From: Paraburkholderia sp. BCC1886
GTDB lineage: Bacteria > Pseudomonadota > Gammaproteobacteria > Burkholderiales > Burkholderiaceae
Reading direction: 5' to 3'
Length of the DNA: 64,000 bases
Assembly: GCF_900996245.1 (NCBI RefSeq)
Contig: NZ_CAAJGK010000034.1
Coordinates: 142,992-206,991 of the forward strand
Part shown: in pieces, positions 1 to 8,866 of the stretch
Position numbering within the stretch: the stretch's first letter is position 1
How the letters are laid out: every line of letters begins with the position of its first letter
The notes under the pieces: model-generated
What the model was told of the DNA's origin: nothing
The model's input: only the letters and a program-made list of their open reading frames with translations
Databases searched by the model: none
Position numbers and translations under genes: made by a program

Positions 1-98
1 AGGGGATTCGTCTCGACCGATCGAGCCGGAGAAGAGTGCTGCACAAACAACAATAGGCTGCGCATCCTGCTGACGCCCGCGCCGAAAACTGTGGTTGG

Positions 99-1001
99 TT
101 ACGATCGAGAACTGACGAGTTGCCGCAAGCTCGCGTAAGCCGATCGCGGCAATACATTCTGCGCAATTTTTCTGCTCAACTTCGCGATGCGGAACGAACC
201 GGCGAGAAGTAGCATTTCACTTGGATGCAGTTTCACTTGCGGATAGTCGCAGAGCGAGGCAAGAAAGTCCGCAGTTTGGCTCAGGGAGTAGGGGCCGTGT
301 TTTCGCTTGAAACGTATCGAGCCGTAGCGTATGGCGAATCCAGGTTGGGTCGATATGCGGTCCGATGTGCTTTGCAGATCCTGTACATAAGAAGAGTTGC
401 CACAACTGAAAAAATCTCCGTACTTCCTCGCCATCCGAAGCCATAGATCCCAATCCTGCCAGCACGGTAGTGAATTGTCGAACAGGCCGGCATCGACGAA
501 ATGCTCGCGAGGTGCGAAAACCTGGTTGCCTACGGTGTTCGCAACTTTCAACTGGTCTGCTGTAGTTAGCGTTGATTGTGAAGCCAAAGCCTGGTTGCCC
601 CGACGCACGATTTTGATCCCGTCGTAGAGCCCGGCAGCATGAACATTACGATCGCGAAGGTCTTCCCATTTCGCGACGAAATTCCGTATGCGGTCGGCTT
701 CAAAGTAATCGTCATCGTCTAACCCCGTCAGGAAATTTCCAGTTGCAGCGTTGATCGCAAAGTTGCGCGCATTGCAAGCGCCGACGCTGACCGGCATATG
801 GATGGGTTTCACCAGCGACCGTGCGTTCAAATGCTGAAGGTAATTCCGGGTTCCGTCGGTAGAGCCATCGTCGACGACGATAATCTCGATGCGCGCGTGC
901 GATTGATTTAGAACGGAATCGATAGCCCGCTTCAAAAGTTCGAGCCGATTTTTAGTTGGGATATATACGCTGACTAGCGGCGCCGTACGATTGGTTTGCA
1001 T
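99..1001 (-). CDS. Glycosyltransferase family 2
   Basis: This is a GT-A fold glycosyltransferase that probably adds one sugar to a surface polysaccharide repeat unit at the inner membrane. The N-terminus shows the GT2 signature (SVYIPTKNR, then VVDDGSTDGT at about residues 42-51) and an acidic DDDD metal/nucleotide-sugar motif at about residues 95-98. No membrane segment is visible. The frame stays open to a GTG at 1085, but the ATG at 1001 has a purine-rich GGGGAA element just upstream and gives a normal 300-residue protein, so I prefer it. It is transcribed away from the rightward glycosyltransferase block. The sugar and acceptor cannot be read from sequence. Confidence 0.85.
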   Translation of the reverse strand: MQTNRTAPLVSVYIPTKNRLELLKRAIDSVLNQSHARIEIIVVDDGSTDGTRNYLQHLNARSLVKPIHMPVSVGACNARNFAINAATGNFLTGLDDDDYFEADRIRNFVAKWEDLRDRNVHAAGLYDGIKIVRRGNQALASQSTLTTADQLKVANTVGNQVFAPREHFVDAGLFDNSLPCWQDWDLWLRMARKYGDFFSCGNSSYVQDLQSTSDRISTQPGFAIRYGSIRFKRKHGPYSLSQTADFLASLCDYPQVKLHPSEMLLLAGSFRIAKLSRKIAQNVLPRSAYASLRQLVSSRS

Positions 1002-1439
1002 TTGCTGATTCCCCGGGTGGACGCGTAGCGAATTCTCTGTCGCCTGATATTCGACTTGAGATAAAGCCAGATCCGTGCCAGTCACGGCATTGACCGTGTA
1101 GGTGTCGACGCTGACGACCGGGCTGTATCGGGATCGGAAAAGTCACATATATGTTACGGCTCGCTTTCGAAAAAATTCGATGTTCTATCCACGCAGCGTA
1201 ACGTCGCTCCATGTTACGGGTACAAACCCGGTCCGTCCGGCGGTATTCCTCGGCTCTCGTCGCGATTGGGCGGTTTATCGGTTGGCACGCTTATCGCTTA
1301 TTGTCGATCCTACGGCGTGGTGAGGATATGACGGCGGCGCAGAGAACAGGTGGCACTGTAATCGAAGTGGAATCTCTATTTCTAGAACCGCGTTACTTGA
1401 ACGTTTTAATAAAAACTAGATCTTATCGAGGGGTGGGGT
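1002..1439. other. Divergent intergenic region in the polysaccharide locus
   Basis: About 440 bases lie between the leftward GT2 gene and the rightward glycosyltransferase. No convincing coding frame is present: the short open frames here lack ribosome sites and family features. The right end is AT-rich and carries a weak sigma70-like pair, TTGAAC at 1397-1402 and TCTTAT at 1421-1426, spaced 18 bp. This may drive the rightward block. The GGGGTGGGG run before 1440 is a possible ribosome site. Confidence 0.35.
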
Positions 1440-2264
1440 ATGAGATGGATAGTTGGCGCTCGCGCAAGGCTGGACGCGATTTTAACCGAAGCTAAGTGGC
1501 TCGCCTTCAGGAAACAGTCTCGCTCGTTGAAAACCGATATGCGGATTGCCGTGAGCCTGACATCCTATCCCCCGCGTTTCAAAACCCTTCATCTAACGCT
1601 AAAAACGATTTTGTTGCAGAGCATACGCCCATGTGCGGTGGTTTTATGGATTGCGAAGGAAGATTTCCATCTCCTGCCAGTCAACGTTCTCCTGCTTGAG
1701 AAGTGGGGGCTAACAATCCGCATTTGCGACAATCTGCGATCCTATAAAAAACTCATTCCCGCGCTGTCAGCATATAAAGGGTTGGCAGTGGTGACAGCCG
1801 ACGACGACGTCGTTTATTGGAAGAGGTGGCTAGCCGATCTGGCTTCCGAGTACAGAGAAGGATATCCCGAGATACTTTGTCACCGGATGCACGTCGTCAA
1901 GACCGACTCGGAAGGCTTACCTGCAAAATACAATGACTGGCAGTGGTGCTCCGAGTCTTTGCAGTCGAGTCCATTGAACTTTGCGACCGGGGTCGGCGGA
2001 GTTCTGTACCCACCGTCGGCATTCGATGGTGAAGCAGTTAATGTGCAGAAGATGGCGGGTCTCTGTCCGCGAGGGGACGATATCTGGTTTTACTGGATGG
2101 CAAGGTCGAAAGGCATATTCGTACGCAAGGTGCGGTCCAGCGGGACAATCAGATTCTGGCGCGGTTCGCAGGACGTAGCTCTATGGAAATCTAACATCGA
2201 AAGTGATGAGAACGACGCCCAGATTGCAGCCATGCTGGAAGAATATGGATTCGAGCGCTACTGA
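1440..2264 (+). CDS. Putative glycosyltransferase, GT2-like (274 aa)
   Basis: This is a GT-A-like protein with a start resembling the polysaccharide-locus family that opens with SLTSYPPRF (about residues 39-47), and an acidic ADDDVVYW motif (about residues 120-127) fitting the nucleotide-sugar/metal site. It probably transfers a sugar during surface glycan assembly. The ATG at 1440 follows a GGGGTGGGG purine run; an internal ATG at 1539 (MRIAVSL) is an alternative start that would remove a short basic N-terminal segment. It shares one base with the flippase gene (TGATG at 2262-2266), so the two are translationally coupled. The call is by motif only, and the substrate is unknown. Confidence 0.75.
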   Translation: MRWIVGARARLDAILTEAKWLAFRKQSRSLKTDMRIAVSLTSYPPRFKTLHLTLKTILLQSIRPCAVVLWIAKEDFHLLPVNVLLLEKWGLTIRICDNLRSYKKLIPALSAYKGLAVVTADDDVVYWKRWLADLASEYREGYPEILCHRMHVVKTDSEGLPAKYNDWQWCSESLQSSPLNFATGVGGVLYPPSAFDGEAVNVQKMAGLCPRGDDIWFYWMARSKGIFVRKVRSSGTIRFWRGSQDVALWKSNIESDENDAQIAAMLEEYGFERY

Positions 2265-3676
2265 TGACACTTATTAATAACGCTAAATGGGTTGGCATTT
2301 CGCAATTCTCCCGGGTTGGTTTTCAACTGGTTGGGATGTTGCTTCTGGCAAGGCTTCTTGGTCCTGCCGACTATGGTGTCATGGCGATGGCAATGGTTGT
2401 CGTCAATCTGGCTAACCTTTTGCGAGATCTGGGGACCTCGGCCGCCGTTGTCCAGAGGACGCTTCTCGATGAGGACGAAAAAGCGACGATCTTCTGGCTG
2501 AATTTCGGCGTAGGTATTCTCATGCTTGCTCTGGTCCTGACATTCGCCGCATTCTCAGGGTACGTGTTTAAATCCGAAAAACTTCCTGAAGTTCTGTGTT
2601 TGCTGGCCGTGAGTTTCCCCATTTCGGCGAGTTCTGCCGTGCATCAGGCCTTGCTCGAGCGTCAGTCACGTTTCAAATTGCTGGCAAGGATCGAGATTTT
2701 GTCGTCGGTATTCGGCCTCTGTACGGCTATTGTGCTGGCGCACCTTAAATTTGGTGTTTTCTGTCTTCCATTTCAGTTGTTGGCAGCGTCGATTCTGTCA
2801 TCGGCGCAGCTATGGATTGCCAGCCGCTGGCGTCCGGCGGCAAGATTTTGCGTCGAGTCGTTCAGGAATATGTCTGGTTATAGCGGGAATCTGGCCGTTT
2901 TTAATTTTATTAATTACCTTGCGCGAAATTCGGACAGTATGGTGATAGGGAGGGCGCTTGGCGATCTGCAATTGGGAATTTATTCCCAGGCATATCGAAT
3001 CATGCTATTCCCTCTCCAGAACATGACATTCGTTGCAACCAGAGCTTTGTTCCCAGTAATGAGCCGGCATCAGGATGATCCGTCCACGCTTCGTGCCTTA
3101 TACATGAAGACCGTCATGATGGTCGTGGCCGTCACTGGACCGCTGATGGGCGGGATTTGGGTGTTGAGGGCCGAGTTTGTTCAAGTCGTATTCGGCGACC
3201 GGTGGTCCCCGGTCATACCCGTTCTAGCATGGCTTGCGCCGGTTGGTTTTTTACAATCGATAGTCAGTACCACTGGCGTTGTGTTCATGGCCACCGGCCA
3301 GACAAACAAGTTGATGAAGCTGGGTCTAATTGCCACGTTTCTTCAGGTTGGCGCGTTCGTTATTGGGTCCCGGTGGGATGTCACGCATGTCGCAGCGATG
3401 TATTGTTTTGCAAATGTTATTAATTTCTTCGTGGCCATGAATGCAACGATGAAAGAGTTGAAATCCAGTCTTATGTTCCTCATGAGGCAACTGGTTTGGC
3501 CTGTTTTAGCTTGCGCGATTATGCTCGCTTGTATCAAGTTGCTTCGGGAGCAACTCGTGTACTTCGGGGAGGGCGATCTTTGCATCGCATTACTCGTGTC
3601 GCTTGCTGGCGCGGCTGTTTATGGAATAAGTGGATTTCGGTGGATAAAAAGAACGATCTTTACTTTTAGAACCTGA
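2264..3676 (+). CDS. Wzx-type polysaccharide flippase (MOP/PST family)
   Basis: This integral inner-membrane protein probably flips undecaprenyl-linked repeat units or exports polysaccharide. It is 470 residues long, the usual size for the PST branch of the MOP superfamily. It is built almost entirely of hydrophobic helices, with the typical start KWVGISQFSRVGFQLVG and LLARLLGPADYGVMAMA. The ATG overlaps the stop of the preceding glycosyltransferase by one base, which implies coupled translation. The WzxC/lipopolysaccharide biosynthesis branch fits best, but which glycan it moves is not visible. Base composition is AT-richer than downstream chromosomal genes. Confidence 0.88.
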   Translation: MTLINNAKWVGISQFSRVGFQLVGMLLLARLLGPADYGVMAMAMVVVNLANLLRDLGTSAAVVQRTLLDEDEKATIFWLNFGVGILMLALVLTFAAFSGYVFKSEKLPEVLCLLAVSFPISASSAVHQALLERQSRFKLLARIEILSSVFGLCTAIVLAHLKFGVFCLPFQLLAASILSSAQLWIASRWRPAARFCVESFRNMSGYSGNLAVFNFINYLARNSDSMVIGRALGDLQLGIYSQAYRIMLFPLQNMTFVATRALFPVMSRHQDDPSTLRALYMKTVMMVVAVTGPLMGGIWVLRAEFVQVVFGDRWSPVIPVLAWLAPVGFLQSIVSTTGVVFMATGQTNKLMKLGLIATFLQVGAFVIGSRWDVTHVAAMYCFANVINFFVAMNATMKELKSSLMFLMRQLVWPVLACAIMLACIKLLREQLVYFGEGDLCIALLVSLAGAAVYGISGFRWIKRTIFTFRT

Positions 3677-3749
3677 AAAATCGGGGCGCTGATTGCGTTG
3701 AGTGTGACACATTCAGCCCGGTGGAATATTTTGCGATCGAAGGGGGCGC

Positions 3750-4667
3750 ATGAAAACCAAGGGATATCTGGTGGTTGCATTTGGCGCAGATCGTTATATC
3801 AATCTGGCCATTGCACTCGGGCGTTCATTGCTGCTCCATGAGCCAGATACTCCGCGTGCGGTAGTCACTGACTGCGCTCGAACCGAACTGAGTCAGATAT
3901 TTACGCACGTTATCCCTTACGATGCCTCGTTCGGGTCCGATGTGCTGCAAAAGATGCATATCGACCTCTATTCGCCTTTCGACGAGACGCTGTTCATCGA
4001 TAGCGACTGCCTCGTGGTGCGGCCTTTGATTCACGTCTGGAAGAGATTTGAAGGTAGGTACTTTGGTGCGATGGGGAGCCGATATCTTCGTTCCGGAGAT
4101 CGGGACAACTTTCTCAATGTTGAACGGACTCTTAGGAATTTTCGGGTCGACTCGTTGCCGAAATTTAATGGCGGAGTCTATTATTTTTCGAGGTCGGATG
4201 AATCGAATAGGTTCTTCGAATACGCCCGCAGTTTGATTCCTCGCCACGACGAATTTTGTGACGCGAGTTTCCGGGGCGTACCTGCGGACGAAGCGCTGTA
4301 TAGCGTCGCGATGGCCGCTCACGGAATTGAGCTCGTCGATTTTTGCGAAGCCGGAATGTACACGCCGATTGGATCAAAAGGAAAAATCGAGGTCGACGTT
4401 TTTGCAAAGAGAAGTTACTTTGTTAAAGAGGGGCGTGCTGTCAGACCGGACATCGTTCACTTTGCCGGGACTTGGGCTGACACGTTTACCTATGCACGGG
4501 AGTGCCGCCGCTTAACGTTAGGAACAGAACTCACGCGTTCCCGGACAATCAGGCAAAACGCCAAAATATACGCCGATTCGTTTATAGCGACGGTATTGAA
4601 GAAGTGTCGAAAGTGGCTGACGATTCCTCGCCGGGTCTTACGGAAAGCCGTTTTAAATTCCGCATGA
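3750..4667 (+). CDS. Putative glycosyltransferase, GT8-like (305 aa)
   Basis: The protein has a GT-A organisation: an N-terminal strand GYLVVAFG, then the metal-binding DxD motif in LFIDSDCLVV at about residues 81-90. Further on, FNGGVYYF and PADEALYS resemble the acceptor and catalytic segments of GT8/GNT-like enzymes. It most likely adds a hexose during surface polysaccharide synthesis. A GGGGG run about 8 bases before the ATG at 3750 may act as ribosome site. It follows the flippase by 73 bp on the same strand and is probably co-transcribed. Exact family and sugar are uncertain. Confidence 0.75.
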   Translation: MKTKGYLVVAFGADRYINLAIALGRSLLLHEPDTPRAVVTDCARTELSQIFTHVIPYDASFGSDVLQKMHIDLYSPFDETLFIDSDCLVVRPLIHVWKRFEGRYFGAMGSRYLRSGDRDNFLNVERTLRNFRVDSLPKFNGGVYYFSRSDESNRFFEYARSLIPRHDEFCDASFRGVPADEALYSVAMAAHGIELVDFCEAGMYTPIGSKGKIEVDVFAKRSYFVKEGRAVRPDIVHFAGTWADTFTYARECRRLTLGTELTRSRTIRQNAKIYADSFIATVLKKCRKWLTIPRRVLRKAVLNSA

Positions 4668-4817
4668 TCTTTCTTTTCTCTGCGCATGCGACAGGTCGTT
4701 CTACTGTCTTTCCAGGGTTTAGGCCGGCAGGTGCGTGACGATTGCATTGACTTCGTTGCCTACGTTCATCGTCGTAACACCAAAACCAGAGCGCAGGATC
4801 CGAGAGAAAACGTGACT

Positions 4818-5612
4818 ATGAAAGTTGCCGCTCATCTTTGGAAATCGAATTTCCTGGCAAGTCGACTGTCTCCCAGGCATCGGGCCGCGCTTCGATACTT
4901 AGGGTGGGCGGACAGCGTGTTTCGCTGGCGCGTCAGCAGGGCTGACTGCCCGCTTTGTGGCGGCCGTTTTTTCTTGTCTCTGGCGGCTAGTCCGTTCATG
5001 ACGCGCTGTTTGTCGTGTGCAAACAATGCGACTAACCTCGCGATTATTCCGGTAGTCAAAACGGAAATGTCTAGCAGGAATATCGACGTAGCCTGGGAAA
5101 TGTCCACTTACGGCGCAGTACTTGAATTTATGAGAGGAGCCATCGGCGACGTCATTTCGAGCGAGTTCTTTCCGGGCATCCCTTCTGGAGAGAGAGTCGA
5201 TGGCGTCCTTAGTGAAGACGTGCAAAAACTGTCGTTTGGAGATGAAACGCTCGACTTGATCACATCCAATCAGGTGTTCGAGCATGTGTCCGACGATACG
5301 GAGGGCTATCGCGAGTGCTACAGGGTACTAAAGAAGAATGGCTTACTTTTATTCACAGTTCCACTTTACGAGCACGAGGAGACAAAGCAACTCGCGGTTC
5401 TTACGAAAGCTGGAGTAGAGATTTTCGGCGAACCGGAATACCACGATAGCAGGACTGCCGGGCCAAAATCGGCGCTTACTTTTTGGCGACACAGCGTTCA
5501 CGACATCTGCTCCCGGGTCGCCAAAGCGGGTTTCCAGGTACAGTTGGTCGACGTCGTGATTGCGCCGGGGCAAAAAAATCCAGTGCAGGTTATTCGCGCG
5601 GCCAAGCATTGA
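4818..5612 (+). CDS. Class I SAM-dependent methyltransferase with N-terminal zinc-ribbon-like motif
   Basis: Residues 44-67 carry CPLC and CLSC pairs (Cys44, Cys47, Cys64, Cys67), a probable zinc ribbon. The second half has the Methyltransf_11 pattern: LSFGDETLDLITSNQVFEHVSD followed by RECYRVLKKNGLLLFTVP. Such proteins often methylate sugars or glycan ends in polysaccharide loci. The frame extends upstream to 4686, but the ATG at 4818 has a GAGAGA element before it, and the upstream residues look non-coding. A classical GxGxG SAM loop is not obvious, so activity is inferred. This is the last rightward gene of the glycan block. Confidence 0.72.
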   Translation: MKVAAHLWKSNFLASRLSPRHRAALRYLGWADSVFRWRVSRADCPLCGGRFFLSLAASPFMTRCLSCANNATNLAIIPVVKTEMSSRNIDVAWEMSTYGAVLEFMRGAIGDVISSEFFPGIPSGERVDGVLSEDVQKLSFGDETLDLITSNQVFEHVSDDTEGYRECYRVLKKNGLLLFTVPLYEHEETKQLAVLTKAGVEIFGEPEYHDSRTAGPKSALTFWRHSVHDICSRVAKAGFQVQLVDVVIAPGQKNPVQVIRAAKH

Positions 5613-5710
5613 GCGTTGGCCCGGTCGCACTGGACATGATCCGTCCGGCTCTAGCAGTAGCGACTCAGTTTTCACTGATGGGCCGGTGACCGATGGGTCT
5701 GTAACGCCGC

Positions 5711-5923
5711 TTAAGCCTCCCCCCGCTCCGCCTCAAACCGATCCAACTCCCCCAACAAATCCTTAACCTGAAACCACTGCATAGCCGTCAACGGAAACTC
5801 CTCCTGGATCCGTTGCAGTCTCTTCCTCCAGTACGAAGGAGCCAGTACGGGCTCTCCGCGGAACGCTGTTAGCGACGGAGCCATCACGCGCGAGACGTGG
5901 GCGATGTCGTCATCCATAGTCAT
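5711..5923 (-). CDS. Small hypothetical protein (70 aa)
   Basis: This soluble 70-residue protein has no signal peptide or membrane segment. Its composition is protein-like, with an amphipathic C-terminal part (SYWRKRLQRIQEEFPLTAMQWFQVKDLLGELDRFEAE). Two start codons sit in tandem (ATG ACT ATG); a GGGGG run lies about 8 bases upstream on the coding strand. I do not recognise a family. It points toward the glycan block, with about 100 bp separating the two stop codons, and no regulatory partner is obvious. It could be a regulator-like helical peptide, but nothing proves that. Confidence 0.5.
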   Translation of the reverse strand: MTMDDDIAHVSRVMAPSLTAFRGEPVLAPSYWRKRLQRIQEEFPLTAMQWFQVKDLLGELDRFEAERGEA

Positions 5924-6701
5924 TACTGAACCCCCGAAGTATCGTAGTTTAGTTATGGCCGATCGATTGGCACGCTTGAGATAAGACGAGTTCGGAGCAC
6001 TTGCAGAGCGGCGGGGCTATCTTAAGAAATCCGAATCGCTCGGTCAAGGTTTCTGACAGACCGCGAGGAGAGAAAAACGCCAACATTACATTTGCATTTC
6101 AGTAAATAGCGTGTTGCTTCGCAACACTCGGCGATGCGAATGAGTAAGAAGTAGTCTCGACCATGCAACGAGCTGGCGATGCAACGCAACTCAATGTTCT
6201 CGATCGGCCAATGCGCACATCTAAAGTGCATAAGAACACGCTGAGCGCATACGCTCTACGTTGCCGGGAACGAATTGTCGAGAAGGAAATTGGCGCAAAA
6301 GAACCCGAATTACTAAAGGAGAAACCTTTGTCGCCAGGCACCTTGGCGACCCAAAGAAATCCGGCAGCAACCATGTCGCACCAGCCACAAAAAGACCTTC
6401 GCTATAATTCGCGCGACTAAGCTTCGAGATGTCCTTCCCAAAAAAATTCTGGTTTAAATTGCTTCTGCCGGTCAACAGGACGGCGCGGGTTTGACAGCCC
6501 CGTCAGCGTTGAATCGCGCTACCTGCGAAAGAGGCTAGCGCTCACCTAAACACGCCGCTTCAATGTGCGGGCCGGGGCGAGGGGGTCGCAAGGCGCGCCG
6601 GTTATGGTTTAACGCCCGGTCTGTCAACCTCGTCACGTGCCCGCTCACCCATTCAAGTAACGCATGTCGGGCGGTTTAATGGAGCAATCGGGAATCGCAT
6701 C
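5924..6701. other. Gene-poor, AT-richer region of about 780 bp
   Basis: No frame here has a ribosome site plus protein-like composition. Short open frames on both strands (6022-6231, 6099-6374, 6163-6420, 6221-6475) overlap each other and look spurious. Base composition is lower in GC than the flanks up to about 6475, then becomes GC-rich. A TTGACA at 6491-6496 lacks a convincing -10. The region may be decayed horizontally acquired DNA at the edge of the polysaccharide locus. Confidence 0.4.
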
Positions 6702-7181
6702 ATGAGCAAATCAGCAGAACCTCCGCCTCTTACGCAGTCTCATACCAGTGGTCACGAACCAAATGCCAAACGTATCGCTCGCGCCGCGGCCGAGTTGAGC
6801 AGGAGACATACCACGCGCTTCGCGCATCTCGCCGCGCTGGCGAGAACCCTCGAGTCGTACATTCCGTCGAACGCAAAGAAGCAGGGCGAGTACGCGCAAT
6901 TGGCGCGCATGCTCGTCGAATTCGCGGACCAGTTCCGGCAGGACGCGGAGATCGACGACATCGTGTTTTCTATCATCACGCACGATACGCAAGACCTGCT
7001 CGACGACGATGTCCGTGCGCGTTTTCTTGAACGCGCATCGCGCCACACCCAAGCGGCAGCGCCGGCGGGTGGTGGAAAACCGATGCATGCGAAAGACAAC
7101 AAGATCTTGAAGCCGCTCGGCGCCAGACTTCGCAAACCTGCAAAGAAGCCGTCGACGCGCGCGGTCGCGACGACGCATTGA
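6702..7181 (+). CDS. Hypothetical protein (159 aa), helical and basic at the C-terminus
   Basis: The central part (about residues 20-105) is predicted helical, with alternating acidic and aliphatic residues (ELSRRHTTRFAHLAALARTLESY; ARMLVEFADQFRQDAEIDDIVFSI). The last 50 residues are Lys/Arg/Ala-rich and resemble a disordered nucleic-acid-binding tail. GGAGCAATCGGG lies upstream of the ATG and could serve as a ribosome site, though the spacing is long. No signal peptide, membrane segment or known domain is visible. It has no operon partner. Function unknown. Confidence 0.6.
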   Translation: MSKSAEPPPLTQSHTSGHEPNAKRIARAAAELSRRHTTRFAHLAALARTLESYIPSNAKKQGEYAQLARMLVEFADQFRQDAEIDDIVFSIITHDTQDLLDDDVRARFLERASRHTQAAAPAGGGKPMHAKDNKILKPLGARLRKPAKKPSTRAVATTH

Positions 7182-7253
7182 CGACCAGCTAGCGCGACCC
7201 GTCGCGATAGAACGAGAAGAATGGCGCATGAAGTCGCGCCATTCCTCAGCACG

Positions 7254-7511
7254 TCAACTATGAATCAGCGACACGACCGAAGCTGCAATTCCCGCGGGAA
7301 AAGCCAATAGCGCACCCGCTGCCATTCGCCGGAGCTTTCGTGCTCGCGAGGCTTCGGTTCGACCCAATGCACGATGCGGTTGCCATTCCAGAAACAGCAA
7401 TCTTCCACCATGCCGGGCACTTGCCCAAAAGAACGTGTACAAACTGGTCAAAGCATAGAAGCAGCAATAGGCGAAGCAGAGCCACGATAGGCTCTTCAGA
7501 GCAATCGTCAT
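7254..7511 (-). CDS. Small putative membrane protein (85 aa)
   Basis: Two hydrophobic stretches are visible: SLSWLCFAYCCFYALTSLYTFFW near the N-terminus and MAAGALLAFPAGIAASVVSLI near the C-terminus, separated by a basic loop. This is the pattern of a two-helix inner-membrane protein. A GGGACC element lies about five bases before the ATG. A second open frame on the same strand (7258-7641, 127 aa) overlaps it and also begins with a plausible hydrophobic segment, so either the frame is wrong or a frameshift joins the two. Function unknown. Confidence 0.4.
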   Translation of the reverse strand: MTIALKSLSWLCFAYCCFYALTSLYTFFWASARHGGRLLFLEWQPHRALGRTEASRARKLRRMAAGALLAFPAGIAASVVSLIHS

Positions 7512-7715
7512 AAGGGTCCCGTAGCGTGTGTATCACTCGTCGAATCGAGCGACTATTTTTGTCGATCGGTACAAGTCCGATCGCATAGCTTGCAATAGCG
7601 ATCAAGCTAAATTTGTGCCATGCAGCAATGAAGCCTTTCATGGCCGCTGTTCAGGTCACTAGCTGCTGAAAATATCAAAGCGTTCCCAACGGGGCCACGC
7701 CGTTATCGGGCGACG

Positions 7716-8600
7716 TTACGTAACGTCGTCGACCATCGCGACTGCCTTCCGCCCGATCCACTGTTGAAACAACTGCATTGCCGGCGTTACCGGTTTGCCT
7801 TTCAACCAGGTCAGCCAATATGAACCCGCCTGTACCTCGACCGCGAACGGGCGGACCAGTCGTCCGGTATTCAACTCATGCTCGAACATCGAAGCCGGTG
7901 CTAGTGCGATTCCCGCACCTTGCATTGCGGCTTCCACCATCAATCGCGACGAGTCGAACACCGGCCCGCGAACCGGTCGCGGCGAAATGCCCGCGGCCGT
8001 GAACCAGTTCGTCCAGTCGTCCACGCGGTAGGAGCGCAGCAAGGTGGCGTCGACGAGATCGTCCGGGGTGTGCAAGCGTGCGGCGATTTCCGGCGAGCAC
8101 AGCAGCGCGAGCGGCGCATCGAGCAGGCGGGTAGCGAGCGATCCCGGCCAGGTGCCATCGCCGAAACGGATCGCGAAGTCGAGTCCTTCGGTAGCAAAGT
8201 CGACGAGGTTGTTGTTGGTCTGAAGCCGCAGTTCGACGAACGGATGCGCGGCGCGAAACGAGCCGAGTCGCGGCATCAGCCAGCCGACTGCGAAGGTGCC
8301 CACTACGCCCACGGTCAGCACCTCATGAAAGTGGCCGCCTTCGAACTGCTTGAGCACGGCTTCGATACGGTCGAACGCATCGGTCAGCACGGGACGAAGC
8401 GCGAGGCCTTCGTCGGTCATCGCGAGGCCGCGCGGCAGACGCTTGAATAACGCAGTGCCGAGCTTCTCCTCCAGAGAGCGAACCTGCTGACTCACGGCCG
8501 CTTGCGTCACGTTCAGTTCGAGCGCGGCACGCGTGAAGCTCAAATGCCGTGCGGACGATTCGAAAGCGCGCAACGCGTTCAGCGGGAGATTCGGTCTCAT
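7716..8600 (-). CDS. ampR-like: LysR-family regulator of the AmpR/PenR type
   Basis: The protein has a winged-helix DNA-binding domain at about residues 5-65 and a type-2 periplasmic-binding-like effector domain to the end, 294 residues in all. Several stretches are diagnostic of AmpR rather than generic LysR proteins: RPNLPLNALRAFESSARHLSFTRAA at the start, RLPRGLAMTDEG, FEGGHFHEVLTVG and GSYWLTWLKGK near the end. AmpR proteins sense muropeptides and switch on a divergently transcribed beta-lactamase. Here no beta-lactamase is present on the opposite strand upstream. It may control a distant gene or have another role in the GcvA-like subgroup. Confidence 0.88.
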   Translation of the reverse strand: MRPNLPLNALRAFESSARHLSFTRAALELNVTQAAVSQQVRSLEEKLGTALFKRLPRGLAMTDEGLALRPVLTDAFDRIEAVLKQFEGGHFHEVLTVGVVGTFAVGWLMPRLGSFRAAHPFVELRLQTNNNLVDFATEGLDFAIRFGDGTWPGSLATRLLDAPLALLCSPEIAARLHTPDDLVDATLLRSYRVDDWTNWFTAAGISPRPVRGPVFDSSRLMVEAAMQGAGIALAPASMFEHELNTGRLVRPFAVEVQAGSYWLTWLKGKPVTPAMQLFQQWIGRKAVAMVDDVT

Positions 8601-8866
8601 GGCGGCGATGGTGGGTTTTTATGAGGGAGGTAAGTTAGCATTGTTTGGTGCGACTGCGTTGGAGGCACTGCACGTAGTGACTCACTGTTTCAGATGCCAG
8701 AGTGCCGTACTGATCAGGACGCTTGGAGCACATTTGACAAATCAACCGGTCTCCGCCAGAATTCTTCTTGCCCAAGGGCCACGAAACATACCTGACTAGC
8801 AACAGACGGTCGGCTATCCGTGGACTTGGGCATTTTTATTTGTGCGCACTCATTGCAGTCTAACGA

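Noticed and set aside
6022..6475. Minus-strand frames, one reading CAHWPIENIE, faintly like ISAs1/IS4 transposase ends
   Set aside because: Only a few residues match, the frames overlap each other, and no DDE residues or inverted repeats are visible.
7704..7723. Palindrome GACGTTACGTAACGTC over the stop codon of the AmpR-like gene
   Set aside because: It overlaps coding sequence and a stop codon, has no T-run, and has no gene it could regulate at that position.
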